A DNA stretch of 64,000 bases from the NCBI GenBank assembly GCA_029844215.1, contig CM056727.1, forward strand, positions 23,535,450 to 23,599,449, in the 5' to 3' direction. The stretch is from Przewalskia tangutica (taxonomy: Eukaryota > Streptophyta > Magnoliopsida > Solanales > Solanaceae). The notes beneath the pieces are model-generated. The model worked only from the letters and a program-made list of their open reading frames with translations. It was not told the origin of the DNA and did not search any database. Shown piece after piece: positions 46,953-58,102 of this stretch; positions within the stretch are counted from its first letter, which is position 1; each line of letters starts with the position of its first letter. The translations under genes were made by a program, and so were the position numbers.

Positions 46953-47975
46953 ATTTGTGGAGGTTTCAGGGGTATTTGAGGAATTAATAATTTCGAATTG
47001 TGTTTTTCTTTTTACTATTTTAATTACTGTCTTTGTTCTATTTTATCCTATGTAACCGTAAGTTAAATGTGAAAGTGAAACTATAGTTTATACTGGAAAT
47101 ATTTTTTCTCTTTTCTTTTGGACCTTTAAGTCTATATCTTGATTTAATTTCAGATTGAGAAATTTACAAAAATATAAAATGTGGTGGATTTTGTACTGTA
47201 ATAAGAATGTAAAATGTTTTTAGGAGGTAAATACTTGGAAGTTAATTGCGCAAAAAGATAAAAGGCTGTGAAGTTATGGACGATCCTCCAATTTATCTGC
47301 GTATTACCCCTTCCAACTGACACAATGCGTGCAGTATACCGCCCCAAAAGGCGTGAAAAGCCATTGCCGCCGCCGTTGTCCCCCATTCCATCTTCTTCCC
47401 CACTACTTATTTTCAAACCTAAATCTCTTCCAATTTTTTCTATCTATATTTTTGTTTTTGATCTATTTTGTTAGTAGATTTAAATTTCATGTTGGTTTAG
47501 ATTTTAATGGCAGAAGAGATAGAGGGAGAGAGGTATGGTGGCAACGCTAGCGGCGACTCCATTTTTTCCGATAAGCATCATTTGAAAGGCCAAGGGTGAA
47601 AAACGAGGTTGTGTGTGGAGGAGATGATGGCTGTAAAAAGAAGGGGAAGGAGAAGGGTGGGTGGCGACAAATCTGGAAGAAAAACAAGGGTGGTGTGGAG
47701 AGGGGAAAGAGCTCTGGACGGTGATGGCGTCGACTGTCAGTCGACGATTGAACTTTGTCAGTCGCTGGTGGTCAGTTCCAGCGAGGCAAAGAAACATACG
47801 AGGGGAGGAGGAGAGGGGTCATTTTTGTAATTTTAAAATATTTTTAAGTTAAAATCCACCTGTCGTGTTTTATTTGTTATTTTGGCATGTGAATTACACG
47901 CACCCGTGTTGTTAGGTTGCATATTTAGTTCCTTTTGGTTGAGCTTATTTTTTTACCACTTATTGATATTTTGAG
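46953..47975. other. 3' flank of the DUF538 gene, no further gene
   Basis: T-rich 3' untranslated and intergenic DNA is followed by a G/A-rich stretch (47505-47820). The latter has overlapping short frames on both strands that show no domain and no codon-like pattern. Confidence 0.5.
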
Positions 47976-48236
47976 AGGTGTTTGGTTGAATTTATTTTAA
48001 AAATGAGTAGAGTTTATTTTAAAATAAATATTTATTCCATAAGTTTAAAATTTGGGTTTTTTGAAGTAGATGTTCTTTTGGCTTTAAATTTTTTTGTTTT
48101 TTTATACAAAAATATTTTTTTGATTGACAACCAACAATTAACAAATTTTTGATAAAAGTTCTACTTGAAAAAACTCTACTCCTATAAGTTCTATTCATAT
48201 AAACTCTTTTTAATAAGCTATACCAAACAGAGCCTA
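47976..48236. mobile_element. MITE-like element
   Basis: The left end GAGGTGTTTGGTTGAATTTATTTT and the right end, whose reverse complement reads GGCTCTGTTTGGTATAGCTT, are imperfect inverted repeats. The 260-bp interior is AT-rich and non-coding, with repeated AGAGTTTAT/ATAAACTCT blocks. Confidence 0.55.
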
Positions 48237-48504
48237 ACTTTGTGTTCAGTGACGCAATAAAAACGGGTTTGGAGGGTTCAAGTGATAAAATGTCTCAATT
48301 GAAGGATCTGAATGAAATATACAGACAAATTGAAGGGTCACTACAATCAAGATAAAATGAACTTAACTCAAGATTTTTGCCATTTTAGGTTTAAAGGAGT
48401 TGTGCACTATAAGACTAAAAAACACATCCATTTCGTGCTGAAAATAAAATGGATTTTCCCCCTGTAGATCCGGTAGAGAAGAGTGAGTTGAAAAATGAGA
48501 TTTA

Positions 48505-48631
48505 GGGTGTATTTGGATTAACTTCTGAGAGAATCAATTCTGACAGAATTGATTTTGGTCGGTCAAATATGTCAATTTTCTGATTTTCACGAAAATAATT
48601 TTGGGTATCAAAAGCTAATCCAAACATGCAC
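48505..48631. mobile_element. Tourist-like (PIF/Harbinger) MITE, 127 bp
   Basis: The ends GGGTGTATTTGGATTA and, in reverse complement, GTGCATGTTTGGATTA are inverted. TTA flanks both sides (48502-48504 and 48632-48634). The interior CAATTCTGACAGAATTGATTTTG also occurs in the Harbinger elements at 52-56 kb, so it is probably a deletion derivative of the same family. Confidence 0.8.
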
Positions 48632-49104
48632 TTAATAGTTTGAAAGAATAATCCTGGCTTAATATTTCAATTATCCAAACATGCACTTAATAGTTTGAAA
48701 GAATAATCCTGACTTAATAGTTTGATTATAAATTATAAAGGGGAAAAAAGTATATATGCTTGTCAACTACTCATTCACAAGATTCCCATTTTGAAGCCAC
48801 TACGCTTCTCCAATACTCCGATCCAATACTCCGAAGTCCGAATCACATTAAAAAGCTTGTTTTGGCCTTTAAATTTTTTACAAAAAAAAACAATTTGTTG
48901 AATGGTTTGAAAATTAGAATTTACTAAGGACATTCAAGATTTAAATATGTAAAGTATAAATATTAGTATTTATTTTCGCATTTTTTGATAATCAGCTCGA
49001 CTAGTGAAAATAAATATTCAACCAAAGTACATATATATATATATATATATAAAAGATGACTCACTTAATTCGTCAAGTAAATAATTTTTGCATCATATGT
49101 AATA
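48632..49104. other. Intergenic, short tandem duplication
   Basis: A segment of about 55 bp containing CTTAATAGTTTGAAAGAATA is repeated in tandem at about 48631-48725. A short AT run lies at 49030-49051. There is no gene. Confidence 0.6.
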
Positions 49105-49109
49105 ATAAA

Positions 49110-49990
49110 TGTTGGATATTAATATAAAATTATAAGGAAATGGAAAAGCAACAACAACAACAAGTAAATAAGAAATCTGGAAATTAAACAAGTAAAAGGT
49201 CTTGCTAAGTCGATTGAAGTTTCAATCTTTCCTTAAGATAATATTGCCTCCGTATGTCCTTTCAACGGGTGTGTTAGCAATTTATCTCTCAAGATAAAAC
49301 ATCAATCAAACAAGTGAGCAAAAAGACTCAAGTGTTCTCTTGATAAGAAAGATCTTTGAGTGTATTAGATTGCTAGAGAGAAAGACAATTTTCAGAGAAT
49401 GGGTTAAGTGTCAATGTGTTGTGTGTCTTGCAATTGTGCCCAAGACATCAATTTATAGGTAGATGATTTGGTCTTCTCAATTCACCAAATGAATGGTCAT
49501 CAATGTCAAGTAATGACCATTGATATTGAGGTTAATTAAGCCTAGTAATGGCTGAATTCATTAGCCAAGTAATGAAGAGTAATTGCTCCAAAGTCATCCC
49601 AAGAATCAGTTTCAATTCGTCCACTACGTTACTGAAAAACGTCGAGGCACCGCTGTCCTACGGGAGGGTACCGCGGTGCCTAAATTCCAGTAAGTCACTG
49701 GAACCGAAAATTGGATTAGCACTGCGATCCCACAGTGGAGGCACCGCAGTGCCACCAGCACCGCGGTTTCGTCCTTGTGGCACCGCGGTGCTTCCCATTT
49801 TTTTCGCGGCAAATTTCCTGATTCGTTTTCATCTCTTACACATTACTTCCTTTCATTTACAACGTGAAATCAACGTCATTTGGCCAATAACCGTCTATTA
49901 TCTTACGTTTCCTACGTGCGGGGCATCAATTGTTCGACTCGTAATTAAATAGGATTAACTGTATTTCACGTTTAATAAATATTTTCAACA
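49110..49990 (-). mobile_element. Solo LTR C (881 bp)
   Basis: On the minus strand it begins TGTTGAAAATATTT and ends ATATCCAACA. Perfect duplications ATAAA flank it (49105-49109 and 49991-49995). The central GC-rich block (49635-49810) contains repeated CACCGCGGTGC-type palindromes. It belongs to the same family as solo LTRs B, D and E. Confidence 0.9.
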
Positions 49991-50029
49991 ATAAAAACTA
50001 CCATTTCATTCTTTCCTTTATTTTGCTCC

Positions 50030-50318
50030 CTCTATTCCATAATAAGTGTCATTTTAGCCAAAAACACACATATTAAAAAATTAATAATGCAATAAAAAGT
50101 TTAGCAAACTATCTATATTTAATAAAAAAAAAGATTACTTTTCCCTTTTGATTAAAACATGTATGAATAATAATCATTTATGTCTTCAATAGAAAGTTTG
50201 TCAGTTTTTGTCTAAGGATATACCGATATAGTAGGAAAAAATAATCAATTTATGTCTTGAATTCTTAAGGTGATATTTATTTTTGAACATTTTTTTTGCT
50301 AAGATACATTTATTATGG
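50030..50318. other. Half MITE and AT-rich DNA
   Basis: GCTCCCTCTATTCCATAATAAGTG at 50028 resembles a Stowaway-type terminus, but I cannot find its matching end. No gene. Confidence 0.4.
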
Positions 50319-50326
50319 GATATACT

Positions 50327-51427
50327 AGTGGTCGATGGGCTGGTCGCCGCCAACTGGATCGGGATAGGCGGACTCGGGTCGGGACGGAGGAGTGGCGGTG
50401 GGCCGAGACGGTCAGTGGGACCAGACTAGCAGACGATACTGTGTCCCGTCCCAAGATCGGCCCCATGGGCGATCGTCGGGCCAGACGGGCAATTTTTTTT
50501 TAAAATAATTTTTCCACTAAATTAAAAATACTAAGTTACTAACAAAGTAACATATAGTCATATAGTGATATTCATATACTCATATTATACTATTATAATA
50601 TTATACTCATATATATTTATAAACTAAATAATTAAACAAAGACAAGAAGAGTGTAAAAAAAACATCCCAATGCTGTTTTTGTGCCTCTTATATTATTAAT
50701 TATTTCATTGAAATATACAAGATTCAGAATTACAACATTGTAGTATTCTTTTCATTTTAATTATGGTAATAAATAGTTAAAGACTTAAAAAGTTAAAGAT
50801 AATGAAATTAAATGTGCTCAATGAAATAAAAACAAAATAATAATTTAATGAGAGAACGAATGTACCAAACGCCGACGTAGAGTCGATGTGTAATCGAGAG
50901 AGGTTGAAAATTGAAACTTTGCTCGATAGATTAATCCTCAAGCTAGTTGCCAACGTCACTCCCAATTCTCAAATTAATAAATAGAGTGAATATGTAGTAG
51001 ACAATGTTGTATAGAAATTGATTGATTGAGATTAGAGAGATTAGAGATTGTAGGAAGATTTGTGAGAAATAAGAAGAGAAAATGAGGTATTTATAGTTGG
51101 AAAATTGGGTTAAAGTGTAAATATAATAACTTAGGGGTTAAAAATAAATATAAAAGGGGTAGGGGGGTTGGGGGAAGCCAAAAATGGTCGTTGCAATAAC
51201 GACCAAAATGTAAAATGGTCGTTATTGCAACGACTATTTTTGGCGGGACCGGACGGGACCGGGACGGGTCGGGTCCTAGCTGGATCGGGTCGGGCGGGAC
51301 CATACCATGTCCCGTCCCTGTTCGATCCCCGGACCCACTAATTTTTTTTAAAAATTTAAACGGTCAAGACGGACCTGTCGATCGAGTCGCCGGCCATCGG
51401 TCGCCGCTACCACCGCCAAATTTCTGT
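50327..51427. mobile_element. Non-autonomous hAT element (1.1 kb)
   Basis: An 8-bp perfect duplication GATATACT flanks it (50319-50326 and 51428-51435). Both ends carry GC-rich imperfect inverted repeats (GGTCGATGGGCTGGTCGCC left; GCGACCGATGGCCGGCGAC as reverse complement right). The right-hand part, with a minus-strand TATA-like TATAAATACC near 51090 and a hairpin-forming inverted repeat at 51181-51240, parallels the 5' end of the hAT element at 28790-32127. No transposase is encoded. Confidence 0.8.
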
Positions 51428-51433
51428 GATATA

Positions 51434-51646
51434 CTCCTTCCGGATAAAAAAGAGTGTTCACTTAGTAATTTGCACACCCTTAAGAAAATATTTATTTCTA
51501 GACAAAATAGATAATTTGACTAAAATGTCTCTAATTAAATAGATATTGAGATTTGATCAACTAATGTTTAATAAGGGCAAATATGAAAAAGTAAAATTAA
51601 TTATTTGTTGATTTTGTAGGTGAACACTTTTTTTATCTGAATGGAG
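51434..51646. mobile_element. Stowaway-like MITE, 213 bp
   Basis: The ends CTCCTTCCGGATAAAAAAGA...GTTCAC and GTGAAC...TCTGAATGGAG are inverted over about 28 bp, with TA at both edges. The interior is AT-rich. Its left edge abuts the target duplication of the hAT element 50327-51427. Confidence 0.75.
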
Positions 51647-51700
51647 TAATACACACGACATTCAATTAATCACTCTTGATACGCTGTATGTAACACCATC

Positions 51701-51820
51701 TTTTTTGTTTGTTGACGAAGGAACCCGCAGCCGCTACTCTTTCGAGTACACATAGAGTAAACCCCGAGCTGACATAATAGCCTGCAATCCACATCAGCCG
51801 ATTAACCGCACTTGACAAGC
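51701..51820 (-). mobile_element. SINE, 3' part, minus orientation
   Basis: GACGAAGGAACCCGCAGCCG is the inverted 3' end of the SINE seen at 14421-14625. A 15-bp repeat with one mismatch (GTATGTAACACCATC / GTATGTAACACCGTC, 51686-51700 and 51821-51835) flanks it. The tRNA-like head is truncated. Confidence 0.78.
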
Positions 51821-52133
51821 GTATGTAACACCGTCCTTAATCCTTATTTGGATCGGATTACTGACTTTAAGATATTTGTCATTCCCATTACAAAGTACAA
51901 ACCACACAAAAAGGGAAAGAGTTGGGAACAAGTAATGAATGGGGAAATCAAACAGCTGGAATTTAATGTTGAGAAATAGTCAAATAGGTAGCAATTAAGA
52001 GAGGGGAGTGTAGGTGACCTATATTTCAAGTAAAATCACGTTCCCTCACATGAGTGTACTGTATTTTGATATTTTCAACTGAACTAGCACCCGGGGAGGC
52101 TAATTCACTTGCGTTAGGCTTCCAAATAGTTTA

Positions 52134-53729
52134 GCTAAGGTTTGGATTCACTTCTGGGTACCAAAAATTATTTTTGCTTATTTACTTTCGTAAAAATTAG
52201 AAAATTTATATGTTTGGATTGACATAATTAATTTTGTCATTTATTTTAATTTGAATTTTACTATTTTCTTTATTACCTTTTTAATTTTCATCAACAACTT
52301 TATTCACTTTCATTTTTTTCTTTCAAATATACAATTTTCATTACTCTCTTTAAATATCTAGAAATAATTACTAAAAAAAATTCAAATATACAACTTTCAT
52401 TAACCTCTTTAAATATTTAAAAATAATTACTAAAAAAAATCAAATATACTACTCATGTTCTGTTTTAATTAAAAAAATATATACTACTAAAGTTGACATT
52501 GTTCATGTGTAATTGATGATTGGAACTTTAAACTCCTCAAACATCCTAACGTTGTCCGATTATACGAGGATTATGCTTCTCTTTTTCCTATTGTCTTCTT
52601 TCAAATACTCAGAATATTATTACTATAATATATTATATTTTGAAGAAATAAGAAATAAATATACTCAAGTTGAAGTATCGAAAAGTTTTATTATTTTTGA
52701 AGAATTGCCTGAAGCGCCACGACGCCTCCTCCAAAGGGTCGCGGCTCCTGTGGCGTAAAAAATCACGGAAACTTAGACGTTGCGGCTCCTTCCCGAAGGG
52801 TCGCGGCGCCTCTGATCCAGTAGCTACTGGAAATTAAGAGTCGTGGCGCCCTGCCGAAGGGATTGGAATATGTGTTTCACTTTTGTATTAGCTGGTTGAG
52901 AAGGTACTGCCCATGATGCTCGTGTTTTTGAGCATGCTCTCGCAAATGTGAACCTTCATTTTCCACACCCTCATTCAGGTAAGTATTATTTGGTAGATTC
53001 TGGTTATCCAACACCAATTGGGTACATTGGTCCCTACAGATGTGAACGCTATCACCTTCCTGATTTTAGGTGTTCTAACGGGTTGCAAATCATAATGAAG
53101 TATTCAATTATTACCACTCAGGTTTAAGGTCCACAATAGAAATAACTTTTAGAGTATGGAAGAACAGATTTGCAATTTTACGTCTCATGGCCAAGTTCAA
53201 TTTTGAAACACAAGTTCAAATAGTCGTCGCAACAATGACTATACACAACTTTATCATAAGGAATGCAGAAACCGATATTGATTTTGATCTTTATGAAGAT
53301 GAAAGCACAACCATTCACCATGATGATTATCATAGATCATCTAACTTGGATCAATCACATGTTTTTAATGTAACTTCTTCATCAGAGATGGATCACGTTC
53401 GAGACTTAGTGCACAATCAAATTATAGAGTACGTGCAAAATTATTATTGTAATAATATTTAAATACTATTTGCACTTTAATTAGTATTGTAATAATATTA
53501 TACTAATATTTAAGTACTATATTACACTTTAATTTCTATTATCTATTTGTAATTTTTATTTATATATATTGACTAAATATCAATTTTGGTAATTCTACAT
53601 TCAAAAACAATTTTGATCAAAACTATCCAAACATAAATCAATTATAACAATCACTTTTACATTGTTGCATCCAAACATAAATCAATTCTGTCTTAATCAA
53701 TTCTACCCACCACTAATCCAAACATATCC
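52134..53729 (+). mobile_element. PIF/Harbinger element E1 with transposase remnant
   Basis: It is bounded by TTA at 52131-52133 and 53730-53732. The ends GCTAAGGTTTGGATT and (reverse complement of the right end) GGATATGTTTGGATT are inverted. It carries the C-terminal half of a Harbinger DDE transposase at 52885-53461. A GC-rich block at 52715-52860, resembling the centre of the local LTRs, interrupts it upstream of the transposase remnant. Confidence 0.75.
52885..53461 (+). pseudogene. PIF/Harbinger transposase, C-terminal remnant
   Basis: In shifting frames the sequence reads GTAHDARVFEHAL, then HPHSGKYYLVDSGYPTPIGY (the DDE_4 segment holding the second catalytic Asp, in VDSGYP), GPYRCERYHLPDF, and ERTFRVWKNRFAIL-like, ending in an intact frame from 53187 (MAKFNFETQVQIVVATMTIHNFI) to the stop at 53459-53461. 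The N-terminal half with the first catalytic Asp is missing and at least one frame break occurs near 53100. It was never complete in this copy or was truncated by the GC-rich insertion. Confidence 0.8.
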
Positions 53730-53732
53730 TTA

Positions 53733-55693
53733 GTGTGTGTTTGGTTCTGCGGTGGGCGTAATTAATTATGAGGAGAATTGATTCTGTCAGAATTGATTTT
53801 GATAGAATTGATTTATGTTTGAATGCAACAATGTAAAAGTGATTGTTATCAATTTATGATGTTTGGATAATTTGGATCAAAATTGCTTTTGAACGTAGAA
53901 TTACAAAAAAAGACATAGTTAAATAGATAATAGAATTAAGAAGATTTACATTTATTTTTCTTAATTAAATATTTTCCTTCTATATTTTGATTAATTGAAG
54001 TAACATGATATTTCATTTATTAAATTCGAACAAACAATATATATTTTCAAATGGTTATACAAAATTGAATCAAGATATTGTCCAAATAAAATACCATTAT
54101 TTTGAAGTTATGCATTATATATTAAAAATATTATATTTAAATATAAAACTATACAATGATTGCTTTACTACACGTGTGAGGTGTTGGAAATTTATTAAAC
54201 GTGAAATAAAGTTAATCCTATTAATTATGACTCGAACAATTGGGGCCCCGCACGTCGGAAACTTCGTTTCCACACACGTGCACACGTTGTACCAGGGATC
54301 ATAAATTTCCTAAGTGGAAGAGATATTGGTACGTATACAAAATGTTTGAGACGTAAGTTAATAGCGGTTATTGGCCAAATGACGATGGTTTTACGTTGGT
54401 AAATGATGAAAGACGTGTACAATGTGTTAAAAGATGAAACGGGTCATGAAATCGTCGCGGAGACTCAAGGGCCGTAGCGCTGTCTCGGAAGGGCCACAAC
54501 GCTTGGAAGCGTTGCGACACCTCCTCCATGAGCCGCGGCGCCGACGAGGCCAAAAACTCTCTGAAAGCGCCGCGACGCCTCCCTGCAGGGCCGTTACATG
54601 GTCATTCAAGGTCATTACTTGGCCATTCAAGGTCATTACTTGATTAAACCTTCATAATCAAGGTCATTACATAATCATTCAAGATCATTACTTGGCCAAT
54701 TGGAGGGTCATCTTCTCAACACTATAAAATGAGGCATTAGGCTCATTTGCAAGAACACACTCAACATTTCAGAAAATTGTCTTCCTCTCTAGCAATCTCA
54801 CACACTCAAAGATCTTTCTTTCTTAGCGAACACTTGAGTCTCATTTGCTCACTTGTTTGATTGTTTTTTTATGTTGGGAGATAAGTTGTCATTCCACTGT
54901 TAAAGGATAATACGAGACAATATTATCTTAAGGAAATATTGAATATCAATCGACTCAGCAAGTCATCTTATTTGTTTATTTCGAGATTGTTAATCTCTTT
55001 GTTGTTTTTGTTGTTGTTGTTCAAATTCTCATTTCTTTGTTACCACACTTTTTCCCCACACGAGGCATATACAATGCGTTCTAATTTTACTCTTTTAATA
55101 AAGTGCAATATATAATACATAAATATTAGAATTTTACTTAATACTTAATACTTAATTTTACTCTTTTAAACTATACAATCTCCTTAACGAAATGTCGTTC
55201 TAATTTTACTCTTTTAATAAAGTGCAATATATAATACTTAAATATTAAAACTTAAAGTATGTAAATAAAAATTACAAACAGATAATAGAATTAAAAGTGC
55301 AATATAGTACTTAAATATTAGAATATAAACTATGTAAATTTCAATCGTTCATTTTATCGCTTCAACAATTGCACAAGCTTCTAAAATAACAAAACTTGCA
55401 ATGAAGGTGGATATTTGATTTTTTTTAGTAATTATTTATAGATATTTAAATAGGGCAATGAAAGTTGTATATTTGAACTTTTTTAGTAATTATTTCTAGA
55501 TATTTAAAAAGATGGTAATGAATGTGGATAAAGTTGTTGATGAAAATTAAAGAGGGTAAAAAAGAAAAAGGTAAAATTTAAATTGAAATAAATGACAAAA
55601 ATTGATTCTGAAACGCGGAACCAAACATTCCAATTTTTCTATTTTCACAAAAGTGGGTACCCTTAGATACCAAACGCGGAACCAAACATGCAC
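53733..55693 (-). mobile_element. PIF/Harbinger element E2, inverted, with LTR insertion
   Basis: Its ends GTGTGTGTTTGGTTCTGCG and, as reverse complement, GTGCATGTTTGGTTCCGCG are inverted. TTA flanks it at 53730-53732 (shared with E1) and 55694-55696. Its left 160 bp is the inverted counterpart of E1's right end, and 55420-55690 is the inverted counterpart of E1's left end, so E2 is the same family in opposite orientation. It has no transposase and is interrupted by solo LTR D (54182-55060). A segment of about 65 bp is repeated at about 55076-55140 and 55196-55260. Confidence 0.78.
54182..55060 (+). mobile_element. Solo LTR D (879 bp)
   Basis: It runs TGTTGGAAATTT...TTCCCCACA. The flanks TGAGG and CGAGG differ at one base. 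A TATA box TATAAAAT lies at 54723-54730, followed by the transcribed-type segment CACTCAAAGATCTTTC. The central GC-rich block is 54450-54600. It inserted into Harbinger element E2. Confidence 0.87.
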
Positions 55694-55696
55694 TTA

Positions 55697-56420
55697 TCAT
55701 TTTTTAAAAATTTGGTAGAGACTGTAACTGAGTGAGTAAATAACGATAAATCTTCTCTCATTAAATTAAATAGCTGAGTTTCTTTGAATTCGTTATTTTT
55801 TGTCATACTTGATTGATCCATATATTTTAGAAAGTATCTGGTTCTATGTTTAATACAAGAGCTATGGCTAAAGAATTGTACTTTAATCATGATGGTTCTA
55901 CCACAAAGAAATGGGTTTCTTTTTTCTTTATTCCTTTTGTGTATCATCCCGTGTCAAATATCGGGGCGAATATAGCAGAGTATAGATAATGAGTTCATTC
56001 TTTTCCCTTTTCCACCTAAATATTATATTTTTATATTGGAGAAGTTCAATACCGTGAATCACATGATGTGCATCTAGTTCACATATAACGTCGTATATTG
56101 CGCTTTCATAACCACTTGATCAAAATATGGTGGGCGTTTTTGTCTCATTATCCTATCGCCCCTAACACGCTCCGTGGCATGAAAATAAGGATTGGCTTCT
56201 AACTCAAAACTACCTTCAAATAAAGCAAAGTTCTTATTCACGGTATTCCTGAGCAGGTCTCCCTTATTATTAGAGGGAAGCTGTGTTTAAGAAAAGTAGG
56301 AAAACATACTGATGTTCGGTGTCGAACAAGACAAAATCCATTCAAATTAACATATAAAAATATTTGTTTTTTATTATTAGTTTAAAATCTTATATAAGTT
56401 CTTCCATAAAATTAATTTTA
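55697..56420. other. Intergenic, no gene seen
   Basis: AT-rich DNA with short open frames on the minus strand (for example 55663-55947) that show no recognisable domain. Confidence 0.5.
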
Positions 56421-56422
56421 GG

Positions 56423-57738
56423 ATCTGTTTGACCAAACTTCTGGAAAAGTGTTTCTGTTTCTTAGAAGTAGTTCCGCAGAAACTGTTTCTAGAGAATCTG
56501 TTAGGGTGTTTGACCTATAATTATAAGATCTTAAAATGTAAACAGTACCACATTTATGCAAATTTACTAAAATATTCTTTTTAATAGATTTAAAAATATT
56601 TAAAATATTCTTTTCTATCATATATTTCTGAATATTAGTATATCTTTACAATTTAATATTTTTTTTAAAAAAATTATTTAATTGCAACATTTAATAAAAA
56701 AATAATATTATATTGTACATAAAAATGTAACGACAATATCAAATATGTCCAAACCTACCTCTACCCACACCTACCCCCACCCCATCCTCAAATTTTCCAT
56801 GTCATATTTTATTCACTTTTATAAAAAATATGATTTTTTTTCTTCCACCCTTAACCCCCCAACCCCACCCTCATTGTCCTACCCCATCCTCAAATTTCTA
56901 TTTGATATTTTGTGTTACTTTTATAAAAAAATGATTGAAAATATTAATTTTTTTCTTACCCCCCCCCCGTCTACCTTACCCATTCTCAAATTTCTTTTTT
57001 TCATTTTACTTTTTATAAATAATTTATAAAAAATATGAATTTTTCTTACCCCCGCCCTACCCACACCTACCCCAATTCCCACCCCATTGCCCTATGTCAT
57101 CCTCAAATTTCTATTTCATATTTGTTGTAACTTTTATAAAAAAATTATTAAAAAATATAATTTTTTCCTTAACCCATACTACCCCCACCCCCGCTCCTAG
57201 GAAAGACTAAGCTGTCGGGGCACCCATTGAAGATAGATTTGTCCGTGCCCGTCCGTTCGCCTACCCCATTCTCAAATTTTATTTTATATTTTATTTTACT
57301 TTTATAAACAATTTATAAAAAATATAAAATTTTTTCTTACCCCCCTCCCCCACCCCGTTGCCCTACCCCATCCTCAAATTTGTATTTCATATTTTTTGTT
57401 ACTTTTATTAAAAAAAATATTTCAAAATATGAATTTTTTTTCTTACTCCCGCCCTACCCACACCTACCCCCTCCCCCATTCTCAAATTTCTCTTTTATAT
57501 GCAGATATTATATGAGATTAAAATGAATTTTGTGAAAAAGAAAAGGGTAAATGGGTCCAAAAAAATTTATTTAATGAGCAAAAATGGCTTCTCGAGAAGC
57601 ACTAAATTGGTGTTTCTGCTTCTCATCCCATCTAAAAACACTTTTTGGCTTCTGAAAAAAGTGTTTCTACTTCTGAAAAATACCCAAAAAATATTTCTCC
57701 ATTGGAGGAACACTTCAGAATCTTGATCAAAGAGGTAA
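56423..57738. mobile_element. TIR element filled with C-rich tandem repeats
   Basis: Its left end TGTTTGACCAAACTTCTGG and its right end, whose reverse complement reads TCTTTGATCAAGATTCTG, form imperfect inverted repeats. Subterminal AAGTGTTTCTGCTTCT motifs occur in both arms. The interior (56745-57490) consists of about six irregular units of 100-190 bp. Each has a CCTACCCCCACCCC tract, then CATCCTCAAATTTCTATTT, then an AT stretch with TTTTATAAAAAA. No transposase is visible. Confidence 0.6.
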
Positions 57739-58097
57739 TTAGATATCTTGGTGATCCTTCCTTAGGATGTAGTAGTAGTTTTTAATATATGAGATCCGTT
57801 TTTGTTGATTATATATAGCTTTTTCTGGCACTTTATTTATGTACATCGAGGTGAGCAATTATATACCCTTTTATGATATTGAGATATTTTTATCGACAAT
57901 ATTCAAAGATAATTAAAGCATGTCATTGTTGGTTTCATATTGAGTTTTGTGCTTCATGTTGAAATGTTTTAGGAGTCGTTCGTTTTTTCTTTTTAATTAC
58001 TAAATTTTTGTTCGGCTTGAAAGTGAATACGAAGGCAAGTTTGTTGTTAGATAAATGAATGGAAAGAATTAGCCATACTAGAAGTTGTATTTGCATT
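57739..58097. other. Intergenic, no gene seen
   Basis: T-rich unique-looking sequence between the C-rich element and solo LTR E. I recognise nothing in it. Confidence 0.5.
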
Positions 58098-58102
58098 CAA
58101 CA

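Noticed and set aside
47504..47852. Several overlapping frames after the DUF538 gene.
   Set aside because: Low-complexity G/A-rich sequence open on both strands, with no conserved motif.
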